From NCBI GenBank assembly GCA_000783305.1, contig JROE01000019.1:829-49627 (forward strand): 48,799 nt of DNA. Direction: 5' to 3'. The notes under the pieces are model-generated. The model had not been told where the DNA came from. It searched no databases and saw only the letters and a program-made list of their open reading frames with translations. How positions within the stretch are numbered: the first letter of the stretch is position 1; every line of letters starts with the position of its first letter. Origin of the DNA: Sphingobacteriaceae bacterium DW12 (GTDB lineage Bacteria; Bacteroidota; Bacteroidia; Sphingobacteriales; Sphingobacteriaceae). The translations under genes and the position numbers were made by a program. Of this stretch, positions 8,444 through 15,983 are shown piece after piece.

Positions 8444-9517
8444 ATGCAAAATAGTAATGCGTCGCTATTTGAAATGATGGGCCAATTCGGCCATCAGAAT
8501 TTATTGTTCTGTAACGATGAGATAGTAGGTCTCAAAGCAATTGTGGCTATTCACGACACTACGTTGGGGCCTGCAATTGGAGGAGTGAGGATGCTTCCTT
8601 ACGATACGACAGAAGAGGCTATTGAAGACGCACTTCGCTTGTCAAGAGCGATTACTTATAAAGCTGCTGTAGCTGGGCTTAATCTTGGTGGAGGTAGTGC
8701 CATAATCATAGGAAATCATCGCAGTGATAAAACAGAGGTTTTGTTGAGAAGGCTAGGTCAGTTTGTAGAAGGGCTGAATGGAAATTTTATCGCATCTATT
8801 GATGTGGGTACCACACAAAAGGACCTTGAGCATATCTATACCGAAACAAGTTATGTGGCGGGATTGCCAGAATCCTTAAATGGTGGAGGAGATACAACAA
8901 TATTTGCAGCCCGAGGTGTATTCTACGGGATTAAAGCTGCTATTAAAGAGCTGTATGGTGATGATAGTCTCGCTGGACGTAAGGTAGCGGTGCAGGGCGT
9001 CGGTAGTGTGGGGGAGCATTTGGTTTCGATGTTACGAAACGAAAATGCGAGGGTTTACGTCAGCGATATGACTGAGGAACGTAAGATGAAGATTGCTGCA
9101 AAATATAAAGCGGAGCCGATTACAGACTCGACCAGTTTTGAAATGGATGTAGATGTATACGCTCCTTGTGCTTTGGGTGGTACGGTCAATCCTGAAACTG
9201 TGCCTCGAATGCGCTGTAAAATTATTGCTGGTTCTGCAAATAATCAATTGAAAAATGAACAGGAGACGTCACGTTTGTTAAAAGAACAGGATATTTTATA
9301 CGTCCCTGATTTTATGATTAATTCGGGAGCTTTGATTAGCTGCTATTCAGAACTTGAAGGGTATGGCTCTGACCGTACTGAATCTTTGATTCGCAATATC
9401 TATACTATCACACGTGAAGTAATCCAAAAGTCAAAAACAGAAAATATCACGACATTGGTTGCTGCAAATCAGATTGCTGAGAAAAGAATTAGTGATATAA
9501 AAAAAATAAAACGTTAG
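8444..9517 (+). CDS. Leucine dehydrogenase-like protein lacking the catalytic lysine
   Basis: A 357-residue member of the Glu/Leu/Phe/Val dehydrogenase family, closest in layout to NAD-dependent leucine dehydrogenase, which deaminates branched-chain amino acids to 2-oxo acids. The N-terminal dimerisation/substrate domain runs to about residue 150, the Rossmann domain follows with GVGSVG, and the conserved APCALGG and GSANNQL segments are present. The substrate-contact lysine (Lys73, in TYK) and the aspartate in IDVGTT (Asp120) are kept. The general acid/base lysine expected 12 residues after Lys73, in GLNLGGGK, is Ser85 (codon AGT, 8696-8698). The usual SGNPSPVTA-like active-site loop is also replaced (GGGDTTIFAARG). 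NAD binding therefore looks intact but ordinary catalysis unlikely. It may be a regulatory or altered-specificity paralogue. nusB follows 55 bases later. Confidence 0.85.
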   Translation: MQNSNASLFEMMGQFGHQNLLFCNDEIVGLKAIVAIHDTTLGPAIGGVRMLPYDTTEEAIEDALRLSRAITYKAAVAGLNLGGGSAIIIGNHRSDKTEVLLRRLGQFVEGLNGNFIASIDVGTTQKDLEHIYTETSYVAGLPESLNGGGDTTIFAARGVFYGIKAAIKELYGDDSLAGRKVAVQGVGSVGEHLVSMLRNENARVYVSDMTEERKMKIAAKYKAEPITDSTSFEMDVDVYAPCALGGTVNPETVPRMRCKIIAGSANNQLKNEQETSRLLKEQDILYVPDFMINSGALISCYSELEGYGSDRTESLIRNIYTITREVIQKSKTENITTLVAANQIAEKRISDIKKIKR

Positions 9518-9572
9518 CGGGTATCCGAAGTTTACAATCGTTCTTATATTAAAAAATCGTTCTTTATAAAAT

Positions 9573-10520
9573 ATGTTAAATAGAAGACACCTAAGGGTGA
9601 AAGTGATGCAGACGCTGTATGCATACAGTTTGTCGTCTGACAAGCAAGTGAAAAGCTATGAAAAGGCACTACTGAAGAGTGTAGATGAGGTTTATGAAAT
9701 GTACATTTGGACGTTAAATCTGCTGGATGAAGTGTCGGAGTACGTGGTAATAGACGCGGAGGGGCGAGCAAATAAGTTTTTGCCAACAGAAAAGGACCGT
9801 TCGCTTACGACTAGGTTGAATAGTAATACGTTTATTGAGTCGTTAAGGCAAAATAGAGATTACCTGGAAGGTGTTAAGAAGTACAGGGTAGACTGGAATT
9901 TTGATCCGGAAATAGTCCGTTCGATATTTGCTCAATTGAAAGATTCAGAGGAGTATGTCGAATATCTTCAATCTAATGATCGTTCAATCTCCTCAGAAAA
10001 AGATATTATAAAACATATTTTTAAGAGGATTATCTTGAAGTCGCCGAGTATAGAACAGGCTTTTGAAGAGCGATTCATCAATTGGCCAGTTGACAAGGAG
10101 GTATTGCAAGCATTGATTGCCAAAACCTTCAAGAATTTCAGCAGTGAGATTTCGCAACAGAATAAACTGGCTGAACTTACTCAAAATTGGATGGATGATC
10201 GCGAATTTATCTTGGATTTATTGACAAATTCAATTCGTTATAGTGACGAATATCAGGCGATGATTGCTGCTAAAACTAAGAATTGGGAGGCCGATCGTAT
10301 TGCGTTGTTGGATACAATTTTGATGCGGATGGCTATCTGTGAACTTGTTAATTTTCCTTCTATTCCCGTTAAAGTGACAATTAATGAATATATTGAATTA
10401 TCAAAGGTATTCAGTACACAAAAAAGTAATACATTTATCAATGGGATTCTGGATAAGATACTTGCGGACTTAAATCAGCAAGGGCGTATTCGCAAGCAAG
10501 GACGTGGATTGAAAGATTAA
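9573..10520 (+). CDS. nusB: Transcription antitermination factor NusB (long Bacteroidota form)
   Basis: A 315-residue protein. The C-terminal 130 or so residues form the NusB fold that, with NusE/S10, binds boxA RNA and promotes antitermination of rRNA transcription; the IALLDTILMRMAICEL and VTINEYIELSKVFSTQKSNTFINGILD type segments are typical. The start, NRRHLRVKVMQTLYAYS, also resembles the first NusB helix. About 160 residues are inserted compared with the 139-residue E. coli protein, which is normal in Bacteroidota. It lies between the LeuDH-like gene and the DUF1573/yajC/ybbR/coaE run. Confidence 0.9.
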   Translation: MLNRRHLRVKVMQTLYAYSLSSDKQVKSYEKALLKSVDEVYEMYIWTLNLLDEVSEYVVIDAEGRANKFLPTEKDRSLTTRLNSNTFIESLRQNRDYLEGVKKYRVDWNFDPEIVRSIFAQLKDSEEYVEYLQSNDRSISSEKDIIKHIFKRIILKSPSIEQAFEERFINWPVDKEVLQALIAKTFKNFSSEISQQNKLAELTQNWMDDREFILDLLTNSIRYSDEYQAMIAAKTKNWEADRIALLDTILMRMAICELVNFPSIPVKVTINEYIELSKVFSTQKSNTFINGILDKILADLNQQGRIRKQGRGLKD

Positions 10521-10637
10521 TACTTATGTCATAGTTGAACGGATTCCGAGTTAAAAATGAGGGTGTATTATCGGTACACTTACTGCTTAAATTGAAATGA
10601 ACAGCTTCATTGCTTAAATAAAGTAAACTACATTCTA

Positions 10638-11084
10638 ATGAGAAAAATAGCTTTTCTAGGATTATTATCCATCACTTCTATCATAAGTGCTTGTGGTAAT
10701 AGCGATGCAAAAAAGACCGAAGGACAAACAGATGGTGATACTACGAGTATGACCCAATCCAGTGCAACTCTTGGTAAAATAGAATTTGACGAATCGGCCT
10801 TTGACTTTGGGAAAGTGAAAGAAGGTGAAGTAGTGGAACATACATTTACTTTTAAAAATACAGGAAATGCTCCCGTTATATTATCTGAAGTAAATGCATC
10901 ATGTGGTTGTACGACTCCTGATTACTCTAAGAATCCAGTGCTTCCTGGTAAGACTGGTGAAGTTAAAGTGGCTTTCAATAGTTCAGGACAGGTGGGAAAG
11001 CAACAGAAAATTGTGACGGTGATGTCTAATGCGGAGAATGCAATCACGACTGTTCAGATTAGAGGTGAAGTGTCGAAACCGTAA
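10638..11084 (+). CDS. DUF1573 domain lipoprotein
   Basis: A 148-residue exported lipoprotein. A lipobox (ISAC, Cys19) ends a short signal sequence, followed by a polar Asp/Thr/Gln-rich linker and one DUF1573 domain (about 48-146). That domain is an immunoglobulin-like sandwich with the hallmarks FDFGKVKEGEVVEHTFTFKN and the SCGCTTP cysteine motif. Its function is not known; the fold is related to ASPM-SPD-2-Hydin type domains. It sits between nusB and yajC, an arrangement I recognise as common in this phylum, so a role linked to envelope or secretion is plausible but unproven. Confidence 0.88.
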   Translation: MRKIAFLGLLSITSIISACGNSDAKKTEGQTDGDTTSMTQSSATLGKIEFDESAFDFGKVKEGEVVEHTFTFKNTGNAPVILSEVNASCGCTTPDYSKNPVLPGKTGEVKVAFNSSGQVGKQQKIVTVMSNAENAITTVQIRGEVSKP

Positions 11085-11251
11085 GGGGCCAGCACTCGTA
11101 AAGTCAAATTAACCGTACGTAAGTTGACAGATTACGAAATTCGATCGCAATCATTACCCTGTCCTAAAAATAGGGTTTTTAGGTGTTTGAGATAGTTAGT
11201 AATCTTTCAGTGATAAAGTTTAAAATAGTATATAAATTAAAAACAAATAAA

Positions 11252-11578
11252 ATGATAAGTACAATTTTCTTACAAGCTGGTGGAGCAAGCAGTTTTACTA
11301 CTTTTTTACCAATGATTTTGATTATTGTGGTTTTTTATTTCTTTATGATAAGACCACAGATGAAAAAACAAAAAGACCATAAAAAATATATTGAAGAATT
11401 AGGTGTGAATGCACGTGTAGTGACAACAGCTGGTATTCATGGACGTATTGTAGAGGTGAGTGATACTACATTTTTGGTAGATGTGGGGTCGGGAGTAAAG
11501 ATGCGTTTTGACAAATCGGCAATTGCATTGGATGCTTCAAAAGCAATCAATGATAAAGACAAAGAAGTAAAAAGTTAA
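11252..11578 (+). CDS. yajC: Preprotein translocase subunit YajC
   Basis: A 108-residue inner-membrane accessory subunit of the Sec/SecDF translocase. One membrane helix (about 15-35, FLPMILIIVVFYFFMIRPQ) is followed directly by the family motif RPQMKKQKDHKK and a small cytoplasmic domain with ARVVTTAGIHGRI. The ATG at 11252 is preferred over an upstream in-frame start at 11183 because the extra 23 residues are not family-like and this start gives the usual length. A hairpin with a T run follows the stop, so the YbbR-like gene downstream has its own promoter. Confidence 0.93.
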   Translation: MISTIFLQAGGASSFTTFLPMILIIVVFYFFMIRPQMKKQKDHKKYIEELGVNARVVTTAGIHGRIVEVSDTTFLVDVGSGVKMRFDKSAIALDASKAINDKDKEVKS

Positions 11579-11600
11579 AAATTGCTTAATCTGATTAAAG

Positions 11601-11624
11601 CCGCATTTGTTGCGGTTTTTTTTT
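11601..11624 (+). terminator. Terminator after yajC
   Basis: CCGCA (11601-11605) pairs with TGCGG (11611-11615), followed by T at 11616-11624. The stem is short but the T run is long. Confidence 0.7.
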
Positions 11625-11750
11625 GAAATTATAGTTTTTTAGCAGTAATAATGGCTTTCACTCAATTCTCATTATTACTGAGTAGGGCAGGTGTCAATAT
11701 GGTTTTTGATATAAACCAATTCGTTTTCCGTTCAACACCTGAAAAATGCA

Positions 11751-11758
11751 TACCTTTG
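11751..11758 (+). promoter_or_regulatory. -7 box immediately before the YbbR-like gene
   Basis: TACCTTTG is an exact TAnnTTTG. Six bases separate it from the ATG at 11765, so the mRNA may start at or next to the start codon. It also supports choosing 11765 over earlier in-frame starts. Confidence 0.5.
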
Positions 11759-11764
11759 TGCGCT

Positions 11765-12712
11765 ATGGCAATCAGACGTTTCAGTAAAATTCAAAAGAGA
11801 AAGATTTCCATCTTTTTTAGATGTGTCGTGATTTCTTTCGTTGCTTGGACGTTATTTGCGATTTCGAATACTTACATCTATCATATGAAGGCTGGTATTC
11901 AATATGTCAATCTGCCAGACAATAAAGCTTTCCATCCTTTACAGTCGGATACGGTGAGCCTTAAGGTAGAGATGACTGGTTGGAAATTGCTACTCTCTCG
12001 CTTCCGGCAGGATACGGCAAATATCCAGGTGGATCTCAGTGGACTTAAGAATCGGAATTGGATTGTATTTTCGAACCAGATTGGTTTCATCAATAGACAG
12101 TTTCCAAGCGACAAGCACGTGGTCTCGGTTAGTCCGGATACTTTATATTTTGACTTTTCTAAACAAACCCAACGTAAGGTGCCTATCAAGCCTGTCTACA
12201 GCGTAGGCTTTACTAAGCAATATGGTATTATTGGCGACACTAAGAGTCTCCCCGAATATGTTACCATAACAGGGCCATTGGAAGATGTTGCTGATATTGA
12301 AACATGGGAGACTGATACTATCAGAGGAGCAAATGTCAATTCGGATATTAGGACGATGGCTTACTTGGATCGTAATCAAAAAGCGAATATAAATGTCTAT
12401 CCCGCCTATGCGGAGGTGACCATTCCTGTAGGGGAACTTACCGAAAAGGTGTTAGAACTTCCGGTAAAGGTTGTCAATGCTAGCAAGTACACTTCTGTAC
12501 GTACGTTGCCTACGAAGGTGAAAGTGACCATTTTAATTTCGCTTAAGGATTATAACAAGTGGACGCAACGGGATTTTGAAGCCTTGGTCGATATCGAAAA
12601 TTGGGAAGAGAATGGGGTCCCTAATCTCCCTGTTATCTTAACCAAAGTACCTCCGTATGCGAAGGTAGTGAGCATAGAGCCGCAGAATGTAGATTTTTTT
12701 GTTCGAAAGTAA
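11765..12712 (+). CDS. YbbR-like domain membrane-anchored protein
   Basis: A 315-residue protein with a basic N-terminus, one membrane helix (about 16-35, CVVISFVAWTLFAISNTYIY) and an extracytoplasmic part made of YbbR-like beta domains (for example DTVSLKVEMTG, VPIKPVYSVG and VTITGPLEDV). In Firmicutes, YbbR (CdaR) regulates the di-adenylate cyclase CdaA, but here no cdaA is adjacent, so that function should not be assumed. The start at 11765 fits the promoter position; in-frame ATGs at 11651 and 11699 would add a tail overlapping the promoter. coaE begins two bases after the stop, so the two are co-transcribed and probably translationally coupled. Confidence 0.82.
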   Translation: MAIRRFSKIQKRKISIFFRCVVISFVAWTLFAISNTYIYHMKAGIQYVNLPDNKAFHPLQSDTVSLKVEMTGWKLLLSRFRQDTANIQVDLSGLKNRNWIVFSNQIGFINRQFPSDKHVVSVSPDTLYFDFSKQTQRKVPIKPVYSVGFTKQYGIIGDTKSLPEYVTITGPLEDVADIETWETDTIRGANVNSDIRTMAYLDRNQKANINVYPAYAEVTIPVGELTEKVLELPVKVVNASKYTSVRTLPTKVKVTILISLKDYNKWTQRDFEALVDIENWEENGVPNLPVILTKVPPYAKVVSIEPQNVDFFVRK

Positions 12713-12714
12713 CT

Positions 12715-13302
12715 ATGGGATTGAAGATAGGTATTACAGGAGGTATAGGTGCGGGAAAGAGCATTATCTGCAATATATTTAAGGTGCTAGGTGTGCCTGT
12801 ATATAATGCAGATCAGGAAGCTAAGAATATCATGCACAAAAGTAAGGAGGTAAGAAGCTCCTTAGTCACCGAATTCGGGGAGGCTGTGTATACAGACAAG
12901 GGTGAATTGGATCGGAAATTTCTTGCTGCACAGGTTTTTGGAAGTGAAGAACGTTTAAAGATTTTAAATGGAATTGTTCATCCCGCAGTTATCAAAGACG
13001 CTGAAGATTGGGCTGAGCAACAGCAGTTTGCTTATTCATTGAAAGAAGCTGCATTGTTGTTTGAGTCCGGGTCTTATACGAAGTTAGACTACACGATATT
13101 GGTCACAGCACCCGAGGATGTCCGAATAGCTCGAGTGGTCGGTAGGGATTATATTACTGCTGAGCAGGTCAAAGAGCGAATCAGCAAGCAGATGACGGAT
13201 GAGGAGAAGGTAGTACTAGCTGATTTTGTAATCATTAATGATGGGGTTCAAGCTCTCCTTCCACAGGTGTTGGCTTTGCATACCTATTTTTTAACACTTT
13301 AA
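12715..13302 (+). CDS. coaE: Dephospho-CoA kinase
   Basis: A 195-residue P-loop kinase for the last step of coenzyme A synthesis, phosphorylating the 3'-hydroxyl of dephospho-CoA. Walker A is GGIGAGKS (residues 9-16). The family landmarks NADQEAKNIMH, ILNGIVHPAV, and ALLFESGSYTKLD (the CoA-domain region) are present, as is a lid-like RVVGRDYITAEQVKERISKQ segment. Length is normal. It starts two bases after the YbbR-like gene, and an MBL-fold gene follows nine bases after its stop. Confidence 0.95.
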   Translation: MGLKIGITGGIGAGKSIICNIFKVLGVPVYNADQEAKNIMHKSKEVRSSLVTEFGEAVYTDKGELDRKFLAAQVFGSEERLKILNGIVHPAVIKDAEDWAEQQQFAYSLKEAALLFESGSYTKLDYTILVTAPEDVRIARVVGRDYITAEQVKERISKQMTDEEKVVLADFVIINDGVQALLPQVLALHTYFLTL

Positions 13303-13311
13303 AACATACTA

Positions 13312-14259
13312 ATGTCTGAAATATTGGCTGATTTTCTTGTTAGAAAACCAGAAGGATACTATTGTAGATACGGCGATTTTTACGTAGATGCGATGCAGCC
13401 TGTTCGAGTGGATGTCGTGTCACATGCGCATGGAGATCACGCATCAAACGGTCATGGCAAAATATATGGAACGGCAGCTACAATAGCGTTTATGCAGCAT
13501 AGATATACGAAGCAACCTTTATCCACATTTGAGATGATAGAATTTAATCAATCCTTTATTTTAGGAGAGGTGATACTCACTTTTATTGCTGCAGGACATA
13601 TTTTGGGTTCTGCCCAGATTCTCATGGAATATAGAGGAATACGTTATCTCTATACGGGGGACTATAAAATGGATGAAGACCCTACATGTGAGCCATTAAT
13701 GGTTGTACAGGCAGATGTCTTAATTACGGAGAGTACCTTTGCACATCCAGATACTCAGCATCCAAATGCTGTAGATGAAATCCTGAAGCTGAAAAATCGA
13801 CCTAGTAACATCCTATTGGGTTGCTATGCCTTGGGTAAGGCCCAACGCATTACGGCGCTATTAAATGAGTACTGTCCAGAAAGAAGAGTGCTTGTGCATC
13901 ATAATATCACACCGTTTCATCGAATATATGATCAATTGGGATTTGCTCCGCTTACATATGAGCCTTATAATAGACAGGTAATGAAACAAGGTGAGCCCAA
14001 TAAAGTTTATTTGGTCCCTCCTATGACGTTTAATAATTATTTTAGAGCAACTAAGGTCTTACGAGCATTTGCGTCGGGTTGGAAGCGTTTGCAGCAACAT
14101 AACGACATAGCGTTGTACATCTCCGATCATGTGGATTGGGAAGATATTGTTGGTTATGTTGCTAAGGTGAAGCCAAAACAGATTTGGACTATCCATGGTG
14201 AGGGGCGTCATCTCAAAGAGTACTATACAGGTCAGATGGAAGTAAGGGATATTTATTAA
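13312..14259 (+). CDS. MBL-fold hydrolase resembling ligase-associated DNA exonuclease
   Basis: A 315-residue metallo-beta-lactamase-fold nuclease-type protein. The metal motif HAHGDH is at residues 38-43, and AGHILGSAQ, YTGDYKMDEDPTCEP, TESTF and the terminal HGEG follow in the family order. These match the family annotated as ligase-associated DNA exonuclease or mRNA 3'-end processing factor (beta-CASP relatives). In many genomes this gene neighbours an ATP-dependent DNA ligase and a helicase, but neither is present here, so a DNA-repair role is only suggested by similarity. It lies nine bases after coaE and ends just before the convergent tRNA genes. Confidence 0.8.
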   Translation: MSEILADFLVRKPEGYYCRYGDFYVDAMQPVRVDVVSHAHGDHASNGHGKIYGTAATIAFMQHRYTKQPLSTFEMIEFNQSFILGEVILTFIAAGHILGSAQILMEYRGIRYLYTGDYKMDEDPTCEPLMVVQADVLITESTFAHPDTQHPNAVDEILKLKNRPSNILLGCYALGKAQRITALLNEYCPERRVLVHHNITPFHRIYDQLGFAPLTYEPYNRQVMKQGEPNKVYLVPPMTFNNYFRATKVLRAFASGWKRLQQHNDIALYISDHVDWEDIVGYVAKVKPKQIWTIHGEGRHLKEYYTGQMEVRDIY

Positions 14260-14316
14260 ATATTCCTATCTATCTATAATAAATCAAGTGAAAGATTTTT
14301 TTGAAAAAAAATGAAG

Positions 14317-14391
14317 TGGGAAATACTGGGTTCGAACCAGCGACCCCTACCTTGTCGAGGTAGTGCTCTAAACCAGCTGAGCTAATTTCCC
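14317..14391 (-). tRNA. tRNA-Val (anticodon GAC), with C at position 33
   Basis: Read on the minus strand, the acceptor arms GGGAAAT and ATTTCCC pair, with discriminator A. The D-arm is GCTC/GAGC, the anticodon stem CTACC/GGTAG, and the T-arm GCTGG-TTCGAAC-CCAGT. The seven-base anticodon loop is TCGACAA, giving anticodon GAC (Val). Position 33 is C instead of the near-universal U. CCA is not encoded. It is the last of three tRNAs from one promoter. Confidence 0.9.
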
Positions 14392-14437
14392 TTGGTTTGA
14401 TATGTGATACTCTTTTGAGTTTTCAAAAGATATTTTG

Positions 14438-14510
14438 TGGTGCCAGCTGGATTCGAACCAGCGACACAAGGATTTTCAGTCCTTTGCTCTACCGACTGAG
14501 CTATGGCACC
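14438..14510 (-). tRNA. tRNA-Phe (GAA), copy 2
   Basis: A 73-base cloverleaf on the minus strand. The acceptor is GGTGCCA/TGGCACC with discriminator A, the anticodon stem AAGGA/TCCTT and the loop CTGAAAA, giving GAA. It is identical to the copy at 14553-14625. CCA is not encoded. Confidence 0.95.
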
Positions 14511-14552
14511 ATTAAGATATTTAGTTAGAATCTGTATCTTATCAGATTAAGG

Positions 14553-14625
14553 TGGTGCCAGCTGGATTCGAACCAGCGACACAAGGATTTTCAGTCCTTT
14601 GCTCTACCGACTGAGCTATGGCACC
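14553..14625 (-). tRNA. tRNA-Phe (GAA), copy 1
   Basis: A 73-base cloverleaf on the minus strand, identical to its neighbour 42 bases downstream, with anticodon GAA. It is the first tRNA after the promoter at 14659-14688. CCA is not encoded. Confidence 0.95.
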
Positions 14626-14658
14626 TTTTTTGCAATGTTTTTATCTCCTATTGCGTTG

Positions 14659-14688
14659 CAAATGTATATTCTTTTTTTGGATTCCAAA
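14659..14688 (-). promoter_or_regulatory. Promoter of the tRNA-Phe/Phe/Val operon (minus strand)
   Basis: On the minus strand: TTTG (14685-14688), 18 bases, then TACATTTG (14659-14666). Both boxes match the Bacteroidota consensus exactly. Transcription should start near 14652, about 27 bases before the first tRNA. Confidence 0.8.
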
Positions 14689-14786
14689 ACTTTTTCCAGC
14701 AAATATTTTACTTCTATTCGACAAAGCATTGATTTTGATTAAGATAAAATTACACCAAATAAACATGCTTCAAAAAAAATAACCAT

Positions 14787-14794
14787 TATCTTTG
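14787..14794 (+). promoter_or_regulatory. -7 box of mnmA
   Basis: TATCTTTG, an exact TAnnTTTG, 17 bases before the mnmA ATG, giving a leader of about ten bases. Confidence 0.6.
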
Positions 14795-14811
14795 CACTTC
14801 AAATAATAATA

Positions 14812-15903
14812 ATGAGTAAGAGAGGAAGAGTACTAGTAGCAATGAGCGGTGGAGTGGATAGTTCGGTCGCAGCCGTTATGCTCCACGAACAAGGATATGA
14901 GGTAATCGGAATCACGATGAAGACATGGGACTATGCATCTTCGGGTGGATCTTCTAAAGAAACTGGATGTTGCAGTTTAGACAGTATCAATGATGCGCGT
15001 GCTTTGGCCGTAAATTATGGGTTTCCTCATTTTATTTTGGATATTCGGGATGAATTCGGAGATTATGTAATCGATAATTTTGTTGATGAGTATATCGCAG
15101 GACGGACGCCTAACCCGTGTGTGCTTTGTAATACTCATATAAAATGGGAGGCTTTGATAAAAAGAGCAAATAAGCTCGATTGCGAGTTTATTGCGACTGG
15201 GCACTATGCTAACATTAGGATGCATGATAACGGACGTCACGTGATCTCTAAAGGACGCGATGAGAATAAGGATCAATCTTATGTGCTGTGGGGAGTATCC
15301 CAAGAAAATCTAGCGAGGACCCAGTTTCCATTAGGTAGTTTTACAAAAGCAGAAATACGGCAGATGGCTGCGGATATGGGACAGATGGAGCTGGCCAATA
15401 AGTCGGAAAGTTACGAAATATGTTTTGTGCCGGATAATGATTACCGGTCTTTCCTAAGACACAAAATGCCAGACTTGGATGAGAAGGTAGGGGCAGGTAA
15501 TTTTTTGCTCTCTGACGGCACTGTAGTGGGCCAACATATAGGATATCCTTATTTCACAATAGGACAACGTAAAGGGCTTGGTATAGCATTAGGAAAGCCA
15601 ATGTTTGTTATCGAGATTCTTCCCGAAAGTAATTCTGTTGTGTTGGGTGAAGAGCACGAATTGGAAAAAGCAGAAGCATTTGTTCGAAACATCAATCTGG
15701 TGAAATACGCTAGTATCGAGCAACCGATGGAAGCTATTACGAAGATTAGGTATAAGGATGCCGGGGCGCTTTCAACAATAACGCAGCAAGGAGATATGAT
15801 GAGAGTAGATTTTCAACATCACGTGAAAGGAATAGCCCCGGGACAATCTGCCGTGTTTTATGAAGGTAATGATTTAATAGGTGGAGGTTTTCTAATGAAA
15901 TAG
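14812..15903 (+). CDS. mnmA: tRNA-specific 2-thiouridylase MnmA
   Basis: A 363-residue enzyme that thiolates U34 of the glutamate, lysine and glutamine tRNAs using ATP and persulfide sulfur. The PP-loop SGGVDSS is at 12-18. Cys103 (in NPCVLCN) and Cys204 (in YEICFVPD) correspond to the catalytic pair Cys102/Cys199 of the E. coli enzyme. The FTIGQRKGLGIALGKPMFV segment and a C-terminal beta-barrel are present. It has its own promoter and runs divergently from the tRNA operon upstream; the juxtaposition to tRNA genes may be chance. A 17-bp bidirectional terminator separates it from convergent gapA. Confidence 0.96.
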   Translation: MSKRGRVLVAMSGGVDSSVAAVMLHEQGYEVIGITMKTWDYASSGGSSKETGCCSLDSINDARALAVNYGFPHFILDIRDEFGDYVIDNFVDEYIAGRTPNPCVLCNTHIKWEALIKRANKLDCEFIATGHYANIRMHDNGRHVISKGRDENKDQSYVLWGVSQENLARTQFPLGSFTKAEIRQMAADMGQMELANKSESYEICFVPDNDYRSFLRHKMPDLDEKVGAGNFLLSDGTVVGQHIGYPYFTIGQRKGLGIALGKPMFVIEILPESNSVVLGEEHELEKAEAFVRNINLVKYASIEQPMEAITKIRYKDAGALSTITQQGDMMRVDFQHHVKGIAPGQSAVFYEGNDLIGGGFLMK

Positions 15904-15922
15904 TGGCCTACATTACAGTAAT

Positions 15923-15960
15923 AAAAAGCGGGTCTTGGTATTTACCAAGACCCGCTTTTT
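15923..15960. terminator. Bidirectional terminator between mnmA and gapA
   Basis: Seventeen-base perfect arms (15923-15939 and 15944-15960, core GCGGGTCTTGGT / ACCAAGACCCGC) surround a four-base loop. The A and T ends of the stem provide T runs in both directions. It serves two convergent genes. Confidence 0.9.
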
Positions 15961-15983
15961 ATTATGTGACGATTAATAGGTAA

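Noticed and set aside
10563..10579. GTGTA-N7-TACAC resembling the pfkA operator
   Set aside because: The spacer is seven, not five, and the arms are shorter; likely chance.
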